Assembly: GCA_009692465.1 (NCBI GenBank)
Contig: SHZD01000002.1
Location: forward strand, 22,376 to 86,375
Origin: Myxococcales bacterium
Lineage (GTDB): Bacteria > Myxococcota_A > UBA9042
DNA: 64,000 nt
Reading direction: 5' to 3'
Below, in pieces: positions 50,501-57,378 of this stretch. The first letter of the stretch is position 1. Each line of letters begins with the position of its first letter. The position numbers and the translations under genes are program-made. The notes beneath the pieces are model-generated. The model was not told where the DNA came from. It worked only from the letters and a program-made list of their open reading frames with translations, and made no database searches.

Positions 50501-53500
50501 TGTCGGCGCGGCTGCGCCCATCGAATTAGCCGCCGGTATGACAGAAACGAATCTACCTGCGGCTGCCGATCTGCAAGTGTGGCTGCCGCCAGCGGGCAAG
50601 GAATTCACCTCACCGGAACTGGCCTTGCGCGGTCGCACCCGTCCCGGCAACAAGATTACGGTGGGCGGTCAAGAACTGGTGGTGGGGGCCGACGGGCGCT
50701 TCTTTGCGCTAGTGCCGCTGCCGGTCGGGCCGAGCACCGTGACGGTGACCAGCACCGATCCACGTGGCAACAAGGCGCTTTTGCAGCGCAATGTGGTGGT
50801 CAAGGACAAAGCGTTGTTCTTGATGGCCGTCGCCGACTCGTCCATCAGCCACGTCGCTGCCCATTTGGTCGACATCGAGCGCGACGGCGGCAGCTTGGGC
50901 CTGACCAACGGCGCATGGACCATCGGCAACACCCAACTGCTCGGCCGCGGTGCGGTGTACGCCAAGGGCAGAATCTCTGGCCAGTATCTTGGACTCAAAG
51001 ACCTTAAATTTACTGCACATTTGGACACAACCAAGAATCCGGCCTTGGGCGATTTTGCCACCAATCTGCTCGACCCGACGCGCTTCTATCCGGTCTACGG
51101 CGATGCGTCCCTGCAAACTCAGGACGTACAGGCCCGCGGCAAGCTCTACGTTTTGGTCGAAGCCGAGCAGGGCAAGCTGCAAATCGGTAATTTCCGTACG
51201 CAATTGCAGGGGATTGAACTTTTACGTTACGACCGCGCCTTGTATGGGGCGCGCATGGAGATGCGGCCCAAGTTGTTTGACAGCGAAGAGACCAAAGTCA
51301 TCGCGTTTGGCGCCCAGCAAGACCGCAGAATTGCTCGGCGTTCGGACGTGCTGCGCGGCACTGGCGGTTCGCTGTATTATCTGGCCGCCCGCGATGTGAT
51401 CGAAGGCTCGGAGCGCGTAGAACTGGTGGTCCGCGATCGAGCTTCTGGTTTGGAAATCGCGCGCTTGCCTCAGGGTCGCAACACGGATTACACCGTTGAT
51501 TACCGCGAAGGTCGCTTGCTGTTCAAATCGCCGGTGTCGTCCAGCGTCGATGGCGGTCTGGCCTTGGGTCAAATGGGCTTGAGCGGCCAGCACGCCAGTT
51601 GGAATGGCCAACCGGTGACGCTCGAAGTCATCTACGAGGCGCGCGGTGCCGTATCGGGCGACGACGCCGCGTTTGGTGGCCAAGTGCGCCAAAGTGTCGC
51701 CGGTGGCGGTCTGAGCGTCGGTGCCAGCTACGTCCAAGAAGGCCGCGGTGAAGGCCAAGCGAGCTACCGCGCGGTCGGTGCCGATGCCACCCTCCAATTG
51801 GGCAAGGCCAGCAAAGCCAGCGTCGAGTGGGCCTACACCGAGGCGCGCGATACGTTGCTCAGCGTTTCGGATGACGGCGGCTTGTCGTTTGCCAAACCCC
51901 AGTTGGCCAGCGCCGCCGGTCAAACGACGACTGGGCATGGGCTCAAGGCCCAGATCGATGTCAATTTGCAAGATTTCTTCAAGGCTGCGGCACCTTCCGA
52001 CCTGCCCAAGGATGCGTCGCCGCTAGATTTGGCCAGTGCCGGACCTGGACGGCTGCGCGCTTGGTGGCAGTACGTGGCGCCTGGCTTGCAAACCGGTGGA
52101 ACGATTGCCCAACAAGCCCAACAGCGCTTTGGCGCCGATGCCAACTTGGCGGTCACCCATCGCAATGCCTTGACGGTACGTTACGACGGCCTGTTGAGCG
52201 ATGCCAAAGCTGATTTATTTGCTGGCACTGGGCTTTACACGCCGCCAGCTGCCGGATCGTTTGCGGCCTTCAACCGCCATAGCGTACTGGTGCAGGACAC
52301 TCACAAGCTCGATGCGCGCTGGACGACCAACTGTGCGGCGTCGTGGGCATTGGCCCTCGATCCCCAAAAAGCCGATGATAGTGGCAATCATGCCGCCGGT
52401 TTTAGTGGTGGTTTCGCTTGGCGTGCGACCGATCGGCTGACGCTGCGGATGGACCAGCAAGTGGTGGCGCTGGCCGACCCGGCGCAACTGCGCAGCTGGG
52501 GCGATCGGTTGATTTCGGCGGTGGGTGCTGAGTACAAGCTCGACAAGTCATTGGCGGTGACCCTGACCGAGCGTTTGGGCTGGGCTGGCCAAAACTCGAC
52601 CGCTCTTGGTCTGCGCACTTGGCTCGATAAGGACACCTCGCTGTATGCGCAACAACGTCTCGAAGACACCTTGCAAACTGGCCGCCCGACCAGTGCCACG
52701 GTGGTCGGCGCTGAGACTCGCTATGGTCAGGACCAACTCAATCGCGCCTTTGCCGAATACCAAGTGGATGCTTTGGGCACTGGAGCGCAAAACCGTGCGG
52801 TCATGGGTGTGGGCAAGCGCTTCTTGATTGGCAAGGGTCTGTCTCTTGATGCTGGGTATGAGCGGCAGCAGGTGTTTGCCGGTCCGTCGGGCGCGTTGGC
52901 GCGCGATGCGCTCAGTATCGGCGCTGAGTGGTTGGCCGGTGACTACTGGAAAGCGACCACCCGGCAGGAAGTGCGTCTGGATCAAGGCGACCCTAGCAGC
53001 GGTGGCCTGCGCAAAGTGCAAGTCTTGAGTCTAAACAATGGTCAACTGGCGATTGGCAAGGACTTGACGCTGTTTGGTCGCGCTCACGTGGCCCGCACCC
53101 AAGACCAAACCAACGATCGGGTGGAAGCCGAAGCCATCGAGACGACCGTGGCGCTGGCATACCGGCCGATTGACAATAACTGGCTCAATATGCTTGGTAA
53201 AGTCACTCGGCTGGTTGAGCAACGCCCGAGCAACGACAATCAAGGCGCGCAACTGCACAGCGACAAATGGATTGGCAGTTTCGAGCCCGCTTTTGAGGCC
53301 CCGTATCGCCTGCAGTTCTCGCCCAAGGTCGCGTATCAATACAGCAAGGAGCGGTTTGCCGACTACGGCTCCGACATTGCCAGCGAAAAACTGCTGGGTA
53401 TCCTGCGGCTGGGTTGGCATGCCACCGCAGCCTTGGATGTCTTTACGGAATTGCGCTACCTGTCGACCCCGTTGGTGGCAGAAAACCGCAAGGGCGCCCT

Positions 53501-53645
53501 GTTGGAAGTGGCGTACTTGTTTGCCAAAGCGCTGCGGGTTGCGGCCGGCTACAACTTTAGCCAAATCGTGCAGGGGCCAGCCGGCGACATTGGAACCACT
53601 GCCAACGACGGCGGCTTCTTTGTCCGCCTTTTGGGCCTGTATTAA
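38517..53645 (+). CDS. Giant envelope protein: signal peptide, DUF3344-like N-domain, about 18 DUF11-like repeats, SdrD-B-like segments, Pro/Ala-rich linker, OmpA-like domain, C-terminal outer-membrane barrel
   Basis: 5042-aa uninterrupted ORF, TTG start after GGAGAG. Recurrent KxxxDxNGGxxxPGDxxxYxxxxxNxGxxxAxxVxVxDPLP units; FCDRNGNGDQEADEDGLPAVRVF; OmpA-like LQRSEKAARIVEKIIANEGAPRDRLLVFGVGN; C-terminal amphipathic strands ending in GLY. Confidence 0.9.
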   Translation: MQRLPTPHRQSTARAPAYSCPKPLHAFVGKLFAIVATICALVAAPDAHAVVIGTYPQTPTEFKVHGKAVQLGASLVTNFTDYRFNDKLKPESADTVKIAQKLPQDAVIIAAYLYWGGSQLAAEADSNATFTVADGFSSNVEADVCQARTDTAGSGTHFLCRKDVTALIAAHPGSDFWNGNYKVGDVSAKVAAIKFKSPNTNDCGTKPTGVPEDVCCAPSDGFCQARHASWSLVMVYDTKFSESTQRDIFLYDGFVLLDETPTSTGQIFFTINNFLVGDPPDAQLAYYAMEGDKQLGNPAQDPPGTADSPPCGTCFDFVQFNGTKLTGGAGNNDVNNIMNSTPEAGIDLDSFDISPLVKTGDTSATFLVSSGNGSLADNTQQVNNAGAGEMFLYGYTLLQINRKAPNFKNIISGLSVNASEASAGDVLTFTLDLLNNGQLDAENSVAKLGSFPPPGLDYVANSTTVDGVAQPDVGGTSPLATGLNLGNITNTAGGKSVRKITFKFKVKSPPGVNEVTAFSVLDYQYKGSAASTTIYKDQYVGNPVTVKIVAPKLATPKLTAQPTAAAPGANITFNLELENIGTNPILVNFDWAAPPEMQLGLTLTCPASVLIGTTKLSVSQTAGVNGTGAVAAVNLQLAPGQKVLCNWEAAVLSAPQLTAKGVNPINNHAVLSQASVTADGKLLVSDDPAQSGATDPTKVLLSALSVFTTSSKSVTDLSPSTPLLAGDQVQFTLTLVNTGPVSGTVTVTDPLPSALEFVSTSSPELVLNGGTLQASNVVIAAGATKNLIFIAKIKDSTPPGTSFANVATISPNDGGPPKVIQTLPQTVPVGPDLATSTKSAVDTNGGDLEPGDSLLYTLTFKNSGKEDTGTFQVVDPIDPNIVEVTGITAGGVLDQASKQISWSVPPIAAGGQVLLQFTAKIGALVPTGTTITNQATASGGELSKPTAVSASIKVQAQPNISVFTNSVTSSAGSAFNPGDTVTYVYTVQNTGSGAVQKALLSAGFDASLQIVSTTGGGQITGQTINWDLATLAKGQPAVTITVVAKLAAVVAQNKLVSNQAQLVGEGLGAPALSDDSKLPGKTDPTVFTVTSAPTLVTSQKSFVDANGGQVQGGDQVTFKVTVANTGNAAASAVVVTDTLAAQLTQVVVQGGTFDAVTRIVKWNALATVVPGDKPIELTVVAVVDKATPSGTLVSNFADLTFTETPKVAKTNTVSFTVVNLPDFGASTKAVSAAVIGAGEAVTWTITVVNSGNQAGNNIIVTDPLPSQVEGLVLSDGGAVDATGKATFTLASLAAGASKSLTITAKLKKPLDKDTKVCNQASVVSTENTAPSPTNPPGAVPKPGGEPTCFVVNSAAKLTVHKDVFDSKSGVQLNGGVAKPKQVLRWQIKVQNSGNAIAKDVVIQDLISTNLSDIVPLDGGTLDATGKILTWPVVPTLGTGAADQIVVRFDATVPAGADNGLAIANQADATFSGAAAAQKSDDLTTAAKDDATQVVVQSNTDFSKAKLTVVDVNGGDPQPGDTVEYTLTLSNDGEGTAKDVTVILPLDGKLEGITVDNNGVIAGNVATWKLGTVVPGGGATLKIKATLKKPLVNGGTIVEQAQVLASGFQAPVLSDADLSTPVREPTVLKVVATANFSTTSWNVKDLNGGPFEPGDVVLLELTVRNTGDALAQLLPVAAVLQPNTLLNVAPFDGGKVVADQVQWTVPVVGLSPQGDVKLTFQATLAPLPNGTVITVLALIAGLNQNPKADLTVSAIPRFDNSAVVLDDESGWVGKIGNTAPGHILRLEAQLQNSGKAAAENMVVTLPLPSKIGQLQIITPGGVQQGTNVVWALPSLAAGGSVKFVAKVAVALDAKDQELLPFSAKVEATSLPQAKVLIGPTATVMVRPILKLTKAYEDLTGKHLFPGDTVRFVLSAANVGNAAAVNLVVTDVVPAAIVAIEPESGGVLNGQTVSWNVANLPAGQQVTVAVRGKIAAAVPSGATIVNTGTCKADAGDPATSNQLSVPVLYPTLEVQLGLLPEAPAQLPLQPGDVVTLQVKITANKADASDAKVVATVDTNVFDVTGLQGASFDVAAKTITWNAKDSAALAAIEVGKPVVVLAALKVKATAQDGAKPVFVATVTEGETGLKYDANQQTVPITSQPKLQVSKVVTDLNGGKVHPLDVLRYQITVQVAGKAAAQQVKVSDVLDTALEIVAVAEGGKSVVDPTGLTQVSWDPTATPALVLILPGQKVLIQMDVRVKANTNDGQIISNVAQTVAQGSTQPLPSDDPSLPGDADPTTVTVRVVSGLETSQKTAKDDDGAPLLTGQTITWRVLVAATGGQALQETKVYDAVPPGTDYVAGSTQVGGVAVADGAGGSLPLVSGLPVQSAGAQAGVVNTGPDQAVAVTFQTRVRQDTPDGTIVSNTATVAAKGQAPVAVGPAALVVGKAPSLQTTLKFSEVVDTNGNGVADVGEEVRFVIRVHNAGGAPAVQVTVDDPLAANAQYVGGSLQLDGTSATDAADLDPLAYDAKTRRIFGKLGDLAVGQHKDVSLRIRVLQGPQVVNQATVAAKGLTPELTDADGDDSNGDQSTIVVIAGAGPVLQVVKSVQDADGGKVKPNDNLRYTIQISNPGFVAVAGAVLLDPLPVGLQPVADQGQGAGDLVLPPNVNAAWEGTIASKAPQLRIVGLHIEPGEQVVIAMRVVVDGKAAVGLTMCNVATVTIPAVGDTAGSAYASKPACATVGAVVGQGLVRGAVFEDVGAQDGLFQPGTDVAMPGFQIQLLPLGGAGAVFAALADKAGQFQLAQVPEGKRLVRVLSAQGVIYKEFEWEAPGAGGGDLPIAIKPTGRVYDSKTTELLPNIRLLLSYDAQDPVAPSQPVAAQDLPAGQQGQLTDGTGAYLFTPKPGRSYRIDVAATAAGRTFPSLIRKPESVLALLAGDGFVVAEVLPKASPGLPKYLTRFSLQGSGDPVPPRHNHLPVDKLSAQLQVAVRLSRAQAQIGELVGVTIKVVNGSTSALTTDALTGFGGVELRQVLPAGLVYVANTARLVAKRPSDGALLEVPLAPLSGALLTVRKKSGATGLPVGLDLPAGGEITLTLLAAVGTSAAIGSEQTTVAQLFDTGGGALSEPSAASVQVVADPIFDRAAVMAKVFCDRNGNGDQEADEDGLPAVRVFSDTGEFAASDVHGRLHFVNLPGGSHLFKVDEDTLPPGSAFVGEGKKVAFLTRGVMLSLQFPVQCALEPVGPGQIIAVPPDDVSALTVGTGVILVEADARTLDIAVDGKRLPPRQVNAKIATTADRPANLAFDATAVILPQDGELAVWAEGTGGFNRQVLEIRAVANDRRNGELLWESAQTGDVSRRMVFMLPAGDAGVLKKLEPGRRYTLRFRADTSFGSRALSPMMPFEVRKGSGASELGKWQVPPLTELALLNGHLETLTNSQFLARVARPEDGRLLIAVRAAHGGGRDEFMTLPKLAGKDAVVLPVLAKAVPAAVLAVPALPKGAEPAVKVIAPALKSTEEARRAAESPAAAPPVPVKAPLPAPAAATPTAATATAATATAATATAATATAAVEPPAKPPSTREAVGLAAEAPKAATVAPAAPVPAPAPVPAPAPVPAPTRAAPAVPAPAATPVAMAAPAVAPAPAATPAPPVPAAVSPPAPALAGLALVATAKGLRLGESELIVRAETTQLQVPAVAVPLAAGRVLGQMMLSVQGIPAEAKQAALVLLDSNGNVLARQGLSPPVPSNFLWAPAAVGIPAGKYGLAVEVLMDEIGGLGGWRSAPVTLKLASSGIELLPAGEPDKNVRATLYDDKALLTDSTMEWLSKLVTTIKTDTRLDKDRIAVVTIHDDGPGDGLQRSEKAARIVEKIIANEGAPRDRLLVFGVGNQVADSKPGRAAIGPHRIELRWRGLNTASAEPAAERFAVPTGLWLDDKVMVRGDSLPAQLSLPAGKPARIVWQKGNGPAAVWIRTAATKPGAAAQSTVPQSSGRDVSDFGAELLDGLAADGRALEAGKRRTPTNAVGAAAPIELAAGMTETNLPAAADLQVWLPPAGKEFTSPELALRGRTRPGNKITVGGQELVVGADGRFFALVPLPVGPSTVTVTSTDPRGNKALLQRNVVVKDKALFLMAVADSSISHVAAHLVDIERDGGSLGLTNGAWTIGNTQLLGRGAVYAKGRISGQYLGLKDLKFTAHLDTTKNPALGDFATNLLDPTRFYPVYGDASLQTQDVQARGKLYVLVEAEQGKLQIGNFRTQLQGIELLRYDRALYGARMEMRPKLFDSEETKVIAFGAQQDRRIARRSDVLRGTGGSLYYLAARDVIEGSERVELVVRDRASGLEIARLPQGRNTDYTVDYREGRLLFKSPVSSSVDGGLALGQMGLSGQHASWNGQPVTLEVIYEARGAVSGDDAAFGGQVRQSVAGGGLSVGASYVQEGRGEGQASYRAVGADATLQLGKASKASVEWAYTEARDTLLSVSDDGGLSFAKPQLASAAGQTTTGHGLKAQIDVNLQDFFKAAAPSDLPKDASPLDLASAGPGRLRAWWQYVAPGLQTGGTIAQQAQQRFGADANLAVTHRNALTVRYDGLLSDAKADLFAGTGLYTPPAAGSFAAFNRHSVLVQDTHKLDARWTTNCAASWALALDPQKADDSGNHAAGFSGGFAWRATDRLTLRMDQQVVALADPAQLRSWGDRLISAVGAEYKLDKSLAVTLTERLGWAGQNSTALGLRTWLDKDTSLYAQQRLEDTLQTGRPTSATVVGAETRYGQDQLNRAFAEYQVDALGTGAQNRAVMGVGKRFLIGKGLSLDAGYERQQVFAGPSGALARDALSIGAEWLAGDYWKATTRQEVRLDQGDPSSGGLRKVQVLSLNNGQLAIGKDLTLFGRAHVARTQDQTNDRVEAEAIETTVALAYRPIDNNWLNMLGKVTRLVEQRPSNDNQGAQLHSDKWIGSFEPAFEAPYRLQFSPKVAYQYSKERFADYGSDIASEKLLGILRLGWHATAALDVFTELRYLSTPLVAENRKGALLEVAYLFAKALRVAAGYNFSQIVQGPAGDIGTTANDGGFFVRLLGLY
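49077..49151 (+). repeat. In-frame 15-bp tandem repeat (about 5 copies, ACTGCTACTGCCGCG) in the linker of the giant gene
   Basis: Encodes TATAA repeats; adjacent PAPAPV 18-bp repeats about 49243-49293. Confidence 0.92.
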
Positions 53646-53782
53646 CGGCCTTGCAAGATCAAGTCGATTTTGCTCCCCGGCCGATTGCTTGTTTGGTGGG
53701 TCGCTAACTCGCGGCTTTGCAAGCTGCCTGCACGCTCCGTTCCAATCGGGGATCGATCGAGTTATTCTTGCCCGAGCCCTAA
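53642..53782 (+). repeat. Family A element copy A6 beginning at the stop codon of the giant gene
   Basis: TTAACGGCCTTGCAAGATCAAGTCGATTTTGC...GATCGATCGAGTTATTCTTGCCCGAGCCCTAA; strong match to A1. Confidence 0.8.
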
Positions 53783-53821
53783 CCTAACCCTGCGTTAACT
53801 CAATCAGTTTAGGAGGATAGC

Positions 53822-54748
53822 ATGGCTCTGTCTCGTCGCGTTCGTGAAATTCTGTCGTGGTACCAGGCCGACAATCCAGGGGTGCGTGCCAACTTGGTGC
53901 GAATGCTCAATCATGGCACGCTCAAGGGCAGCGGCAAAATGGTGATTTTGCCTGTAGATCAGGGCTTTGAGCATGGCCCGGCCCGCAGTTTTGCGCCCAA
54001 TGCCCCAGGCTACGATCCGCGCTACCACTTTGAGCTCGCCCTCAAAGCCGGCTGCAATGCCTACGCCGCTCCGCTCGGTTTCATTGAAGCAGGCGCGGCA
54101 GAGTACGCCGGTCAGGTGCCGCTGATTCTTAAGCTCAATAATTCAGATAGTTTGGGTGGGCCGGATCAGCCCTGCTCGGCGATTACGGGTTCTGTTGACG
54201 AGGCTTTGCGGCTGGGTTGCGCGGCCATTGGCTATACCATCTACCCGGGCTCCAGTAACCGCAACACCATGTACCAAGACTTGCGGCAATTGACCGAAGA
54301 AGCCAAGCGCAAGGGCTTGGTCGTCGTCACTTGGTCGTATCCGCGCGGCGGCAAGCTGTCCAAAGACGGCGAAACGGCCATCGACGTCACGGCTTACGCG
54401 GCGCAAATTGCCTGCCAGCTCGGCTCGCACATCATCAAAGTCAAGCCACCGACTGCGCATTTGGAGCAAGACGCGGCGCGCAAAGTCTTTGAGAAGTATC
54501 AGATTCCGGTGGCGACCTTGGCCGAGCGCGTGCGGCATGTCGTCCAGTCGTGCTTTGGCGGCCGCCGGGTGGTCATTTTTTCGGGTGGCGAGGCCAAAGC
54601 CACAGACGCGATTATTTCCGAAATTCAAGGCATTGCCGACGGTGGCGCCTTCGGCTCGATCATGGGTCGCAATGCCTTTCAGCGCCCAGAAGCTGAGGCC
54701 GTTGAATTGCTGCACAGCGTGATGGCCATTTACAAAGCCGCCAAGTAG
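53822..54748 (+). CDS. Class I (DhnA-type) fructose-bisphosphate aldolase
   Basis: GKMVILPVDQGFEHGPARSF, CNAYAAPLGFIEAGA, GCAAIGYTIYPGSSN, HIIKVKPPT. Confidence 0.9.
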   Translation: MALSRRVREILSWYQADNPGVRANLVRMLNHGTLKGSGKMVILPVDQGFEHGPARSFAPNAPGYDPRYHFELALKAGCNAYAAPLGFIEAGAAEYAGQVPLILKLNNSDSLGGPDQPCSAITGSVDEALRLGCAAIGYTIYPGSSNRNTMYQDLRQLTEEAKRKGLVVVTWSYPRGGKLSKDGETAIDVTAYAAQIACQLGSHIIKVKPPTAHLEQDAARKVFEKYQIPVATLAERVRHVVQSCFGGRRVVIFSGGEAKATDAIISEIQGIADGGAFGSIMGRNAFQRPEAEAVELLHSVMAIYKAAK

Positions 54749-55416
54749 TGGTGTCGGTACCGACGACCTGTGCGCCGTCCGACCGGTCCCCGACCGGCGC
54801 GGCTGCGGACCTGTTGGCAAGCGTTGGTTCCCAACGCTTTTCGACCATTCTGGCCGATCCGCCGTGGCAGTTTCAAAACCGTACCGGCAAGGTCGCACCT
54901 GAACACCATCGGCTTAGCCGGTACGCCACCTTGACCCTAGCCGAGATTACCGCGCTGCCAGTCGCCAAAATCGTAAAAGAACCTGCGCACTTGTACTTGT
55001 GGGTGCCCAACGCTCTGTTGCCCGAAGGTCTGGCGGTGCTGGCAGCGTGGGGATTCACCTATAAATCCAACATAGTGTGGCACAAGGTCCGCAAAGATGG
55101 CGGGCCCGACGGCCGCGGCGTTGGTTTTTACTTTCGCAACACTACGGAACTCATCTTGTTTGGCGTTCGCGGCTCGCGAGCGCGGACGTTGGCGGCGGGG
55201 CGCCGTCAGGTCAACATCATTCGCTCGATCAAGCGTGAACATTCGCGCAAGCCTGAAGAACAATACGCGATTATCGAATCGTGCAGTCCCAGGCCGTTTC
55301 TGGAGCTTTTCGCCCGCGGTCCGCGCCCGCTGTGGACCGTGTGGGGCGATCAATCCGCTGCGTATTCACCGACGTGGCCGACGTACGCCCACAATTCTGG
55401 TGTCGCCAAGCCCTAG
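54748..55416 (+). CDS. MT-A70 family adenine-N6 methyltransferase
   Basis: TILADPPWQF (DPPW), LYLWVPNALLPEGLAVLAAWGF, NIVWHK, TELILFGVRG, KPEEQYAIIESCSP. GTG start overlaps the aldolase TAG by one base. Confidence 0.88.
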   Translation: MVSVPTTCAPSDRSPTGAAADLLASVGSQRFSTILADPPWQFQNRTGKVAPEHHRLSRYATLTLAEITALPVAKIVKEPAHLYLWVPNALLPEGLAVLAAWGFTYKSNIVWHKVRKDGGPDGRGVGFYFRNTTELILFGVRGSRARTLAAGRRQVNIIRSIKREHSRKPEEQYAIIESCSPRPFLELFARGPRPLWTVWGDQSAAYSPTWPTYAHNSGVAKP

Positions 55417-55508
55417 ACGCTGCCGATGGTCGAACACGGGTAGTAGTCGAATCGCTTCTGTTTCATAGGCTTAGGCGTTAATCTGTGCAGCAAGCGCGGT
55501 TCAACGAC

Positions 55509-57245
55509 CTACTTGAGCCAAATCGTCAAACCATTGCCCCAGTGGTCATCGAGCGAGTCTTTCCACGCATTGCCATTGGCGTTGCCGGTGCAAGAGCAAA
55601 GCGCAGTGTAATTATCCGAGCCGTCGCCGTTGAGCCGCATATGCAAGTCGCAACCGGAGAAACCGTGCGCGGTCAAATTCATCCCGCCTAGGTTGGTTGA
55701 GTCACCGGTCGCCGCGATGGGGGCACTGCCGCAGCCGCTGGTCATCGCGGCGTCCAGACACACTTTGGTCGCGGTGGTGTCGCCATTGAACCATTTGGCA
55801 AAAGCTGTGGGGTCCGCATATTTGTACCAGCTGGCTTTTTGGTTCGAGTCGTCTTGGGCGACGACGGTAAAACGGGCCAAGGTCTGGGCTTTCACATACG
55901 GCAACCACGCCCCGGTGCCCCAGCTGTGTAGGCCACCGTTGACGGTCAGTTTGGGGTCGGCAAGACCCGCCGTGTTCAGCGCTTTTTGGAACCAGTCGTG
56001 CGGTTCGTCGGCGCCTTCCTTGTTGGCCGTGTCGACTTTGGCCACCAAGGTCCAGCCGCCGCCCTTGATGTCGCAATAGGCGGAAAATGCGGGGTTTTCT
56101 CCGCCTGGGCCATCGGGGTCGACCACATACACGCCGTCGGCGGCGCTCGGGTTGGCGTCGGCCACGGCTTTGCACGCCAGCGCCGGATTGCCGCTCGTCC
56201 CCACCTCCGGTTGTTTGGCGACCAACCCGTAGGTCTTGCCGTTGCAGATTTTTAGCGCGGCTTGCGCGGTGTCAAACCAGGCCAGACCCGTCTTGCTGGC
56301 GTCGCAAACTACTGGTTCCTTATCGCCATTTTGGAAGCGAAACAGCAAGGCCTGATTGGCGCCAAAGTCGACGTCGGCCCCATGGCTGGCTTTGCCCTTG
56401 ATCGCCACATCACTACCAAAAGAGTTCGCCGCCGTCCACGCGTTGACCGCGCCCAGCTTAGCGTAGGGAGCCAGATCGGGCCCACCAGTCAGGTCCGCGT
56501 AGAGGCCCGTCCCGGCCACTTTGGCTAATTTGCCCGCCGCCACCAAATCGGCGACTGTGGTCCCGCTCAACATCGCCGCGCTGACGCAACCGGTGCATTG
56601 AAGACCGGCCGCCGATTTGGCCTTGCCCGCTTCTTCGGCGTAGGTGGCGTTATCGGCTTGCTTGGCACTTTCAGCCAGTTTCGCCTTGTTGGCGTCTAGC
56701 GCAAAGTTGGCCGCGCCGCCCGCACTGTCCGCCAGCGCCCAGTTAAACGAGACGTGGTTGGCACCCACGGCGCCCAGCGCAATCTTTTCTCCGGTCACGA
56801 CGGCTTTGCCCAGGTCGTCACTGCCGACGCAGCCGCTGCATTGCACATCCTGAGCAAGCGCCGCCAGTTGAGCGTGCACGGCGGTGGGCACCCGGCGCAG
56901 GACCACTCGGGCCAACTCGGGCTCAGTGCCAACCGTCACGCCGATCCACAACGGTTTACTACCAAACAGTGCTGCTTCGAGCTTGGTGTCGCTGCCGCCG
57001 AGCACGACCGCGAACAGTCCGTTTTGCACCGCAATGCCCAAGAAGAGTTCCTTGAACACCGGCGTACCGGTTTGGGCTTGCTCATACAGCGCCACTCCCA
57101 TTGGGTAGCCGCCATCGGCTACAGGACCGCCCCCAGCCGAAACAAGGCGACCTTGAGCAGCAATTTCAACCGGTTCGGCGTAGCTGGGTGCAGCGAGCAA
57201 AAGCAGCGCAACCGCGATCGAGATCGGCGTTAGCAAATTTTGCAT
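55509..57245 (-). CDS. Secreted protein with fibrinogen C-terminal-like domain
   Basis: Signal peptide MQNLLTPISIAVALLLLAAPSYA; ACKAVADANPSAADGVYVVDPDGPGGENPAFSAYCDIKGGGWTLVAKVD. Confidence 0.78.
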   Translation of the reverse strand: MQNLLTPISIAVALLLLAAPSYAEPVEIAAQGRLVSAGGGPVADGGYPMGVALYEQAQTGTPVFKELFLGIAVQNGLFAVVLGGSDTKLEAALFGSKPLWIGVTVGTEPELARVVLRRVPTAVHAQLAALAQDVQCSGCVGSDDLGKAVVTGEKIALGAVGANHVSFNWALADSAGGAANFALDANKAKLAESAKQADNATYAEEAGKAKSAAGLQCTGCVSAAMLSGTTVADLVAAGKLAKVAGTGLYADLTGGPDLAPYAKLGAVNAWTAANSFGSDVAIKGKASHGADVDFGANQALLFRFQNGDKEPVVCDASKTGLAWFDTAQAALKICNGKTYGLVAKQPEVGTSGNPALACKAVADANPSAADGVYVVDPDGPGGENPAFSAYCDIKGGGWTLVAKVDTANKEGADEPHDWFQKALNTAGLADPKLTVNGGLHSWGTGAWLPYVKAQTLARFTVVAQDDSNQKASWYKYADPTAFAKWFNGDTTATKVCLDAAMTSGCGSAPIAATGDSTNLGGMNLTAHGFSGCDLHMRLNGDGSDNYTALCSCTGNANGNAWKDSLDDHWGNGLTIWLK

Positions 57246-57378
57246 CGGTATCCTGATCAGCAGCGGCGACGGAACTGCCGCGTCGACCAAGTGTACGTTA
57301 TTTTAGTTTTGGTGTGCACGAGCCGACTGCGGCGCGGAATCCGCGCATTTTTGCCCGCAACCGGCTAGGCTGCTGGGC

